Below are positions 6,868-13,461 of a stretch of DNA of 20,294 nt, in pieces. Source of the DNA: Clostridia bacterium (lineage in GTDB: Bacteria > Bacillota > Clostridia > Christensenellales > Borkfalkiaceae); the NCBI GenBank assembly GCA_017504065.1, contig JAFVRU010000083.1:1-20294 (forward strand), written 5' to 3'. The number at the start of each line of letters is the position of its first letter. Within the stretch, counting starts at the first letter, position 1. Both the position numbers and the translations under genes were made by a program. Below the pieces are notes generated by a model. It ran no database searches. It was not told the origin of the DNA and saw only the letters and a list, made by a program, of their open reading frames with translations.

Positions 6868-6879
6868 CAATTCCGCTGA

Positions 6880-6899
6880 AAATAAATTGAGATTTATTT
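6880..6899. promoter_or_regulatory. 20-bp palindrome just downstream of the rpiR promoter, candidate RpiR operator
   Basis: AAATAAAT (6880-6887), TGAG, and ATTTATTT (6892-6899) form a perfect inverted repeat between the expected transcription start and the ribosome binding site GGAG (6903-6906). An overlapping wider inverted repeat, CTCAATT (6866-6872) and AATTGAG (6885-6891), begins in the -10 box. A protein bound here would act as a roadblock, which fits autoregulation by the RpiR protein. Confidence 0.55.
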
Positions 6900-6911
6900 A
6901 ACGGAGTGCAC

Positions 6912-7763
6912 ATGCAAAAAAACGTATTGAACGAATTACAGTTGAACGCGAATTATTTAAGCGGCGTAGAGCGTAAAATTGCGGAAGAAATTTTTGCCGA
7001 TCCGCGGCGGTTTACGGGGTATTCGCTGTCGGAATTGTCCGAGAAGATTGGGGTATCGCAAGGAAGTATCGTCAATTTTTCGAACAAATTTGTCGGGGGC
7101 GGGTTTCCGACGCTGAAATTGCAGATTGCGGCATGCCTTTCGGGGTATCAAAGAGAACCGTTCAGCGTTGTGGAAAAGACGGACGACGTGAAAGCGGTAT
7201 TGCGCAAGCGACGGGAAAATATCGTTTGGGCGCTCAACCAAACGGAAACGGTGAATACCGAAGCGGAGCTTGGAGAGATCGTAGAAAAACTCTTACAAGC
7301 GAAACGGGTGGAAGTTTACGGAGTATACCGCTCGGCGGTGGTGGCGACCGATTTTTACTACCAATTATTACAGCTCGGGATTCCCGTATCGGTAGTCAGC
7401 GACGCGCTCACTTGCGCGGTTTCCGCTTCGATGCTGGAAAAGGGGAGTTTGGTGTTCGTGATTTCGGCTTCGGGCTTGACGAAAGAAATGATCGACGCGG
7501 TGAAAGTGGCGAAAGGAAAGGGGATTGAAACGGTGTGTTTGACAGCGAACGGAAACGCGCCGCTTGCCAAGCTTTGCGATCACGTATTGATTGCGGCGGC
7601 TTCGGGGAGTTCGGTCAGCGGCAAGGATACGGAAATCCGATTCTCGCAAATGGCTTTGACCGATACCTTGTGCGCGTATGCGCAAAACAAGATCGACGCG
7701 GACGGCGCAAAACGCTATTTCGCGTTGCGGGAAATTTTGAATTTGCATAACGTAAACGATTAA
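6912..7763 (+). CDS. RpiR/MurR-family transcriptional regulator (HTH + SIS domain)
   Basis: This 283-residue protein has an N-terminal RpiR-type HTH at about 1-75 (LSELSEKIGVSQGSIVNFSNKF and FPTLKLQI) and a SIS phosphosugar-binding domain at about 115-260 (VEVYGVYRSAVVATDFYYQL, FVISASGLTKEMIDAVKVAK). SIS-domain regulators of this family sense sugar phosphates; E. coli MurR senses MurNAc-6-P. Divergence from the kinase-murQ operon and linkage to a transporter make MurNAc-6-P or GlcNAc-6-P the likely ligand (inference). The ATG at 6912 was chosen because GGAG at 6903-6906 gives a 5-nt spacing; the GTG at 6906 overlaps that site. The gene is followed after 11 bases by the MFS gene, whose ribosome binding site overlaps this stop codon. 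Confidence 0.92.
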   Translation: MQKNVLNELQLNANYLSGVERKIAEEIFADPRRFTGYSLSELSEKIGVSQGSIVNFSNKFVGGGFPTLKLQIAACLSGYQREPFSVVEKTDDVKAVLRKRRENIVWALNQTETVNTEAELGEIVEKLLQAKRVEVYGVYRSAVVATDFYYQLLQLGIPVSVVSDALTCAVSASMLEKGSLVFVISASGLTKEMIDAVKVAKGKGIETVCLTANGNAPLAKLCDHVLIAAASGSSVSGKDTEIRFSQMALTDTLCAYAQNKIDADGAKRYFALREILNLHNVND

Positions 7764-7774
7764 GGAGCAGGTAT

Positions 7775-9046
7775 ATGAAACTCAGCAGTAACGCAAAAAA
7801 AGCCGTTTTGATCGGTGTGCTTTGTTCGATTTCTTATTTTGCGGTATATATCGCGCGGAATATTTTAAGCGTGGTTACGCCGCAGCTGTTAAGCGAGAAC
7901 GTATTCAGCGAATCGTTCGTCGGGAAAATTTCTTCGCTGTACTTCATTTTTTACGCGTTCGGGCAGCTCATCAACGGCATGATCGGGGAAAAAATCAAGG
8001 CGGTGTACATGATCAGTTTTGGGCTGTTGCTGGCGGGCGTGAGCAATATTGCGTTTTCTTTTTTGACGGGCTATAAATACGTAGCGTTGGTGGCGTACGC
8101 AATGACGGGCTTTTTCTTGGCGATGATCTATGGACCGATGACCAAAGTCGTTGCGGAAAATACCGAACCCGTACACGCGGAGCGTTGTAGCTTGGGCTAT
8201 ACGTTCGCGTCCTTTTTCGGCTCACCCGCGGCAGGCGCGTTGGCGGCGATCTTTGCTTGGAAGGGGGTATTCGCGGTAGGTAGCGGCGCGCTTTGGGCAA
8301 TGGCGGCGGTGATCTTCATTAGCTTTACGGCGTTGGAAAAGAAAGGAGTGATCCAATACAACCGTTATAAGCGGGAGAAGAAGCAAGGCGCGGGCGTGAA
8401 AGCGTTGTTTGAACACAAAATCGTGAAGTTTTCGTGCGTTGCGGCTTTGACGGGCGTAGTGCGGACTTCCGTTGTATTCTGGTTGCCGACTTATTTAACG
8501 CAATACCTGGGCTATGCAGAAAAAACTTCCGCGGGGATTTTTTCCGCCGCGACGTTGGTGATTTCCTTGACGGCGTTTATTACGTTGTTTATTTACGAAC
8601 GGTTGAAACGTAATCGCGACTTGACGGTGCTCTTGATGTTCTCGCTTTCTACGGTGTTTTTCACGGCGTTGTATTTTGTGAAAATCCCCGTGCTGAATAT
8701 CGGCTTGATCGTGCTCGCCATTATGTCGTCAAACGGCGCGGCGACCATTCTTTGGAGCGTATACTGTCCGAGTTTACGGGACACGGGCATGGTTTCGAGC
8801 GCAACGGGCTTTTTGGACTTTTTGAGCTATATGGCGGCGGCGTTGTCCAACGTCCTGTTTGCGGACGCGGTAACGGGGATCGGTTGGAAGAATTTGATTT
8901 TGGTATGGCTGGGGATTGTAGTTCTCGGCGTGTTGATTGCGTTGCCTTATGACAAGTTCCGTAAACGCGCGGTGGAAATAGGATCGGACGAAACGACAGA
9001 AACGGAATCCAAAGAAATTTCGCCCAACGAGCAGCAAGTATCTTAA
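7775..9046 (+). CDS. MFS transporter, organophosphate:phosphate antiporter (GlpT/UhpC)-like
   Basis: This 423-residue membrane protein has about 12 hydrophobic segments. The early region (YFAVYIARNILSVVTPQL, then VGKISSLYFIFYAFGQLINGMIGEK) matches the N-terminal pattern of GlpT/UhpT/UhpC-type carriers, with a basic IARN in helix 1 and the helix 2-3 loop. A charged central loop, RYKREKKQGAGVKALFEHK, separates the two six-helix halves, and the last 30 residues form a hydrophilic acidic tail. Co-transcription with an SIS-domain regulator and divergence from kinase-murQ suggest import of an amino sugar, a muropeptide fragment or a sugar phosphate. The substrate is not readable from sequence. If it brings in unphosphorylated sugar, the neighbouring kinase would complete the route. 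AAGGAG overlaps the upstream stop codon. Confidence 0.87.
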   Translation: MKLSSNAKKAVLIGVLCSISYFAVYIARNILSVVTPQLLSENVFSESFVGKISSLYFIFYAFGQLINGMIGEKIKAVYMISFGLLLAGVSNIAFSFLTGYKYVALVAYAMTGFFLAMIYGPMTKVVAENTEPVHAERCSLGYTFASFFGSPAAGALAAIFAWKGVFAVGSGALWAMAAVIFISFTALEKKGVIQYNRYKREKKQGAGVKALFEHKIVKFSCVAALTGVVRTSVVFWLPTYLTQYLGYAEKTSAGIFSAATLVISLTAFITLFIYERLKRNRDLTVLLMFSLSTVFFTALYFVKIPVLNIGLIVLAIMSSNGAATILWSVYCPSLRDTGMVSSATGFLDFLSYMAAALSNVLFADAVTGIGWKNLILVWLGIVVLGVLIALPYDKFRKRAVEIGSDETTETESKEISPNEQQVS

Positions 9047-9066
9047 ATTTTGTAATAGGGATATCT

Positions 9067-9103
9067 CCCCGCCGAACGCGGACAACGCGTTCGGCGGGGT
9101 TTT
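9067..9103 (+). terminator. Strong terminator after the MFS gene
   Basis: A perfect 14-bp GC-rich stem (ccccgccgaacgcg 9067-9080 with cgcgttcggcgggg 9086-9099) and a 5-nt loop are followed by TTTT. It ends the rpiR-MFS operon. Confidence 0.9.
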
Positions 9104-9160
9104 CGCATAGAAGTTGTAAACAGCGTCGATATCAAGCGTTTTTGCATAGAAAAAGCGGGG

Positions 9161-9177
9161 ATTTTCCATAGGAAAAT
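9161..9177. promoter_or_regulatory. 17-bp palindrome upstream of the GH20 promoter, candidate operator
   Basis: ATTTTCC-ATA-GGAAAAT is a perfect inverted repeat with 7-bp arms, ending 12 bases before the -35 box. It has the same ATA-centred geometry as the palindrome at 6757-6771, but with different arms. Confidence 0.5.
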
Positions 9178-9189
9178 TCCGTCAAACAG

Positions 9190-9218
9190 TTGACAATGGA
9201 AGGGAAAAAGGGTATGAT
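9190..9218 (+). promoter_or_regulatory. Sigma-A promoter of the GH20-like/acyltransferase operon
   Basis: TTGACA (9190-9195), a 17-bp spacer and TATGAT (9213-9218) are seen. The open frame extends upstream through this promoter, which rules out starts before 9219. Confidence 0.87.
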
Positions 9219-9249
9219 TATAGAAAGAAAAAGAAAAAGGGGTTTATTT

Positions 9250-11154
9250 ATGGAACTCATAGCATTACAAATTGATTTGGCAAGACAAAAAGAACACGTA
9301 AAATACGTCAACGAGTACGTGGATTTTGCAAAAGCCAACGGCTACAACGCCGTAGTATTATATTTTGAAAACGCAGTACGCACGGATGATACGCCGTTCT
9401 TCGAATCCGACCGTACCTATTCGATGGATGAAATCCGCGAAATCGTCGCGCATTCGGAAAAAGTCGGGATCGAGCTCATTCCCGTATTTGAAAATCTCGG
9501 GCATTTGGAAAAGTTTTTCGAATATCCGCAACTCGCGCACATGACGGAGTGTGAAGACACGTCCAAAGACGGGCGCGGATTTGACGTGGCGGCGGCGGGG
9601 TTGAGCAACTGCGGTTGCGTTTCCAACCCCGATTTATACGCGTTCTTCGACAAATACGTCCGCGACGTGGCGTCGTTGTTTCCCGGCAGGTTTATCCACA
9701 TGGGATTGGACGAGCCTTTCGATTTCGCTGTTTGCGAACGTTGCCGCGCGGAGCTCGCCAAAGGCAAAACGCGGAACGATATGTTCTTGGATCATATTCT
9801 ACATACGCACGCGTTAATTTCTTCGCTCGGCAAACGTATGATGATGTGGGACGATTTCTTCGAATACGCGGATATCGTCGAAAAATTGCCCCGCGATATT
9901 ATTTTTTGTAATTGGAATTACGAGTTCATTTCCGACGAACCCAGCGGGCATTGGACGAACCGTATTCGCAAGGATTGGTTTACGTACTATGAAAAACTCG
10001 GGTTTGATTATTTATTCTGTCCGCAAGCGCAAACGTTTACGTCGTACAACGTCGATTCGTTTACCCGTTACGCGGAAAAACATCATCCGTTCGGCGCGCT
10101 GATGACGACGTGGGAGCGCAGCGATAAATTCTATCTCGCCGCCTATCCTTTGATCGCGTACGCGGGAAGAAGATGGAGCGGACGGATTACGGAAGCGGGG
10201 AAAGCGGACGTCTATACCGAAATTCTTGGCAATCGCGATCTTGCGGAGTTGACGCTGTCCTTGCAAATCCCTTGGATGTATTATCCCTTGCACGAAGTTG
10301 GAAATCTTTGTCAAAACGATTACGCCGTATTGCACATGTTCAGCGACAAATTACAATATGCAGTTCCCCGCTTGAAAGCGTACGCAAACGGTATGCAGGA
10401 CGGTTTGCAAAAGGATATCGCGACGGAGATTTACGGCTATACCGCGCAAAAATGGATTTATACCCAACTTGATCTGCTCGCGGTGGAGCTCTACGACGCG
10501 GTAGAAACGGGCGCAAAAGACGCGGAGTATTTCGAAACGCGTTACGCCGAACTCACGGAGCTGTTCGCGGACGTCGAAATGCGGGAACGCGCGCTTTGGG
10601 AAAAATACCGCAAGGGCTTGCCGAGCGAAAGAAACGCGTTCAACGGCAAATTTGAGATGCTTCAAGACCGTTTGCAAGGCATGCGGAAATTCCTTGCTGA
10701 AAACGTGGGTAAGGGCGTGTTGTATATCGATTTCGGTTTGAACGAAGCGTTCGGCACGCCGCGCGGGATCGTGAAGATAAAATACGCGGACGAGCAGGAA
10801 GAAAGGGAAGTATACCAAGGCGGTATGAAGCCCGGATTCGTTGCGATGGATTTCGGCGGAACGTACGGGTTGCGGTTCATCATGGAAAATAAGCCCGTGG
10901 AATGGCTGACGTTCACGGTTTACGGCGAAGGCTCGATGTTCCCGATGCATTTTAGATATTCGCAAAAGGGCGAAAAATACGTTGCTGCGGACGTGGAAGT
11001 TTTGGAAGGCTACGTCGTCAACGAACGTAAGGTATTGTCCGACGATACGCGGTTTGCGGAAATGGGTTACGACGACGGCGTAGCGCATTTCAACGACTTG
11101 AATTTGTGTCGAAAAAAGAGTTCGATCCGCGTTCGGTTCAAACCGTTGGCGTAA
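9250..11154 (+). CDS. Cytoplasmic GH20-like beta-N-acetylhexosaminidase
   Basis: This 634-residue protein opens directly with a TIM-barrel (ALQIDLARQ, GYNAVVLYFENAV, IELIPVFENLGHLEKFF) and carries FIHMGLDEP at 149-156, equivalent to the GH20 catalytic Asp-Glu pair (D154, E155). MMMWDDFF, IIFCNWNYEF and GALMTTWERSDKF follow as in GH20 barrels. No signal peptide is present, so it should act in the cytoplasm on imported oligosaccharides, like the intracellular streptococcal GH20C type. The N-terminal beta/alpha domain common in GH20 enzymes is absent. About 250 C-terminal residues, first alpha-helical and then beta-rich (from about 490), are of unknown role. The ATG at 9250 is set by AAGGGG at 9237-9242 and by the promoter position. 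The exact glycan, GlcNAc or GalNAc linked, is unknown. Confidence 0.8.
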   Translation: MELIALQIDLARQKEHVKYVNEYVDFAKANGYNAVVLYFENAVRTDDTPFFESDRTYSMDEIREIVAHSEKVGIELIPVFENLGHLEKFFEYPQLAHMTECEDTSKDGRGFDVAAAGLSNCGCVSNPDLYAFFDKYVRDVASLFPGRFIHMGLDEPFDFAVCERCRAELAKGKTRNDMFLDHILHTHALISSLGKRMMMWDDFFEYADIVEKLPRDIIFCNWNYEFISDEPSGHWTNRIRKDWFTYYEKLGFDYLFCPQAQTFTSYNVDSFTRYAEKHHPFGALMTTWERSDKFYLAAYPLIAYAGRRWSGRITEAGKADVYTEILGNRDLAELTLSLQIPWMYYPLHEVGNLCQNDYAVLHMFSDKLQYAVPRLKAYANGMQDGLQKDIATEIYGYTAQKWIYTQLDLLAVELYDAVETGAKDAEYFETRYAELTELFADVEMRERALWEKYRKGLPSERNAFNGKFEMLQDRLQGMRKFLAENVGKGVLYIDFGLNEAFGTPRGIVKIKYADEQEEREVYQGGMKPGFVAMDFGGTYGLRFIMENKPVEWLTFTVYGEGSMFPMHFRYSQKGEKYVAADVEVLEGYVVNERKVLSDDTRFAEMGYDDGVAHFNDLNLCRKKSSIRVRFKPLA

Positions 11155-11163
11155 GGAGTGGTT

Positions 11164-12054
11164 ATGCGGAAATATTTGCAGGAATATTTAAAAAATTACG
11201 CTTACGACGCGGAAGCGGAAACGACCTTTCTTGCGGCGTTTGATCGGATCGGGACGCAGGCTTTGACGGAGCTTTGCGACTTGTACACGGACGAGCCCGA
11301 TTTCCGTTTTGAAGTTTTAACGGAAAAGATCGAAAAAATTGTTTCGGAAACGGGCGTGAACAAATTCGCGGCGTATTTCGTGGGCATGGTATTTTTACTT
11401 CGCAAATTGGGCGAGTTTTATGCAAAACGCGGCTATCCTGAAAGGGTATTCGACGGAGCTTGTCGAGATCTCGTATGCAAGTATCGGGAATGCCGCGCGG
11501 TAAAAGAAACGGCGGGGATTTTCGCTTGGGATTGGTACGAGTGTTTCTTGAAACTGCGTTGTTTCGCGATCGGTAGATTGCAATTCGAAATGAAAGGTTT
11601 CCGTTTGCCCGAATACGCAAAGGACGGGAAAACGGTCCAATTCGACGAAACGGTGCTTTCGGTGCACATTCCGTCGTCGGGTCGGCTTTTGAAAGAAGAT
11701 TGCGATCGCTCCTATCAAGCGGCGGTGGAATTCTTCTCCAAATATTTTGCGGACGTATTTCCCAAGGACTATATCACGTTTGTTTGTTGGTCGTGGTTAC
11801 TCTATACGCGAAACTCTGAAATTTTGCCCGCAGGCTCGAATATTCTCACCTTTATGGAAAAATACGATATCATCGAAATCGAAGAATATAGCAAAGAAGT
11901 CAGCGATTTGATGGCATGCGAGCGTATTTTCGGTATCCCCGATTTAAACAGGGAAATTCCGCAAAAAACGGCGATGCAAAAATCCGTGTATGCGTTTATG
12001 CAAAAGGGCGGCTTGTTCGGCTGGGGCTATGGCGTATTCTTTCTCTCTAAATAA
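11164..12054 (+). CDS. GNAT-like acyltransferase domain protein (NAT_N/GNAT_C type)
   Basis: This 296-residue protein has an alpha-helical N-terminal half (about 1-125) and a C-terminal half containing ETVLSVHIPSSGRLLKEDCDRSYQAAVEFF and FVCWSWLLYTRNSEILPAGSNILTF. I recognise the latter as the pattern of Firmicutes proteins annotated as acyltransferase domain-containing (NAT_N plus GNAT_C). The reaction is not established; transfer of an acyl group to a sugar amine or a small amine is the family guess. It follows the GH20 gene by 9 bases with AAGGAG overlapping that stop codon, so the two form an operon and probably act on the same sugar. The ATG at 11164 fits this ribosome binding site. No signal peptide or membrane segment is seen. 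Confidence 0.65.
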   Translation: MRKYLQEYLKNYAYDAEAETTFLAAFDRIGTQALTELCDLYTDEPDFRFEVLTEKIEKIVSETGVNKFAAYFVGMVFLLRKLGEFYAKRGYPERVFDGACRDLVCKYRECRAVKETAGIFAWDWYECFLKLRCFAIGRLQFEMKGFRLPEYAKDGKTVQFDETVLSVHIPSSGRLLKEDCDRSYQAAVEFFSKYFADVFPKDYITFVCWSWLLYTRNSEILPAGSNILTFMEKYDIIEIEEYSKEVSDLMACERIFGIPDLNREIPQKTAMQKSVYAFMQKGGLFGWGYGVFFLSK

Positions 12055-12096
12055 CGCGGAGTGAAAGAAAGGCAAAGAAAAACGAAACTTTCCCTA

Positions 12097-12125
12097 TTGA
12101 CAAATTCGGGGAATTGTCTTATAAT
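12097..12125 (+). promoter_or_regulatory. Sigma-A promoter of the oxidoreductase/GH13/deacetylase-like operon, with overlapping imperfect palindrome
   Basis: TTGACA (12097-12102), a 17-bp spacer and TATAAT (12120-12125) match consensus. GACAAATTC (12099-12107) and GAATTGTC (12111-12118) form an inverted repeat with one bulged base that spans the spacer. This is a likely repressor site. Confidence 0.85.
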
Positions 12126-12177
12126 CAAGGATAGAAAATTGTAAAATTTATAATAATAAATAAGGTAGGATACAGTT

Positions 12178-13461
12178 ATGAAAAAATTGCAAGCAGTACT
12201 TCTCGGCGCGGGTAACCGCGGTTGCGCGTATGCGGACTATTCGTTGGAAGCTCCTTCGGAGTTGGAAATCGTTGCGGTCATCGATATCAACGATTTGCAC
12301 TTACAAGAAGCGGGGGATAAGTATTCCATACCCGAAAGCAAACGTTTTAAGGATTTGGACGATTTCTTAGCGGAGAAAATTCCTTGCGATTTCGTGATCA
12401 ACGCAACGATGGACGAAATGCACTATGAAACGGCGGTAAAAGTCATGAACGCCGGCTATAATATGTTGCTTGAAAAACCGATCACGGCGAAAAAGGAAGA
12501 ACTTTTGCATTTGCAAAGCCTTGCGAAAGAAAAGAATTTGAAACTCAACATTTGCCACGTTTTGCGGTATACGCCGTACTATAAGAAAATCAAGGAAATC
12601 ATCAACGCGGGTACGATCGGGAAAATTTTGACGATGGAGCTTGACGAACACGTTTGGATCGCGCATTTCGTCGATTCGTTCGTACGCGGGAAGTGGAAGA
12701 GTGAAGCGACCTGCGGTTCGGGGTTCTTACTCGCAAAATCCTGCCACGATATGGACTTGATCTGCTGGCTGAACAATATGACTACGCCCAAGAAGGTATC
12801 GAGCTTCGGTAGCCGCTCGCTGTTTGCGAAAAAGAATGCTCCCGAAGGCGCGACCAAGTATTGCTATAACTGTCCGCACAACGATACCTGCTTGTATTCG
12901 GCTCAAAAGATTCACGTGGAGTTAGATCCGATGCCGTTCCAAACGTGGATGGATATGAACAAGCCCTTGGATAGCATTACGAAAGAAGAAAAATTGGAAT
13001 GGTTGAAATCGCACGAATACGGGCTTTGCGCGTACGAAAGCGGCGGGGATATCAACGACAGACAAGTCATCAATATCGAGTTCGAAGACGGGTCTACCGC
13101 AATGTTTACGATGGTCGGCGGAACGAGCAAAGCGGACAGATTTATACATATCTGCGGTACGCACGGCGAAATCGAAGGTCGGTTGGAAGACGAGAAGTTC
13201 ACGCTCCGTAAATTCGACAGAAGCGAAGGGAAGTTCGGCTACGACGAAGAAGTTATCGACGTATCCAAGGAAGTGCACGCAAGCGCGGGCTACGTTGGGC
13301 ACGGCGGCGGCGACTACGCGATCATGTACGAGCTCGTTCGCTACTTCAACGGGGATAATTCTTCTATTTCGATCACGAGCATCGACGATTCCATCAACGG
13401 GCATCTCGTTGTGTACGCTGCGGAAGAAAGCAACAAGGAAGAAAGGATTGTTAGAATATGA
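12178..13461 (+). CDS. Gfo/Idh/MocA-family NAD(P)-dependent oxidoreductase
   Basis: This 427-residue dehydrogenase has an N-terminal Rossmann fold with LLGAGNRG (8-15), the acidic VIDIND cofactor region at about 34-39 and the family signature EKP (99-101). Its C-terminal alpha/beta substrate domain contains KSCHDMDLICWL (187-198). Family members oxidise or reduce sugar hydroxyls, and the HD pair in CHDMD belongs to the usual active site. A C-x2-C-x5-C cluster (C229, C232, C238, in CYNCPHNDTC) could bind a metal or stabilise a loop. The gene heads a three-gene operon and overlaps the GH13 gene by 4 bp, so the substrate is probably a glucoside or glucose derivative handled with that enzyme. The specific sugar is not identifiable. 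Confidence 0.88.
   Translation: MKKLQAVLLGAGNRGCAYADYSLEAPSELEIVAVIDINDLHLQEAGDKYSIPESKRFKDLDDFLAEKIPCDFVINATMDEMHYETAVKVMNAGYNMLLEKPITAKKEELLHLQSLAKEKNLKLNICHVLRYTPYYKKIKEIINAGTIGKILTMELDEHVWIAHFVDSFVRGKWKSEATCGSGFLLAKSCHDMDLICWLNNMTTPKKVSSFGSRSLFAKKNAPEGATKYCYNCPHNDTCLYSAQKIHVELDPMPFQTWMDMNKPLDSITKEEKLEWLKSHEYGLCAYESGGDINDRQVINIEFEDGSTAMFTMVGGTSKADRFIHICGTHGEIEGRLEDEKFTLRKFDRSEGKFGYDEEVIDVSKEVHASAGYVGHGGGDYAIMYELVRYFNGDNSSISITSIDDSINGHLVVYAAEESNKEERIVRI

Noticed and set aside
2869..6871. Shared 10-mer ATTGAGTATA at 2869-2878 (plus) and 6862-6871 (minus), suggesting one regulator for both operons
   Set aside because: In both cases the match largely overlaps -10 box sequence and the orientation is opposite. 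With only two instances, chance is the simpler explanation.
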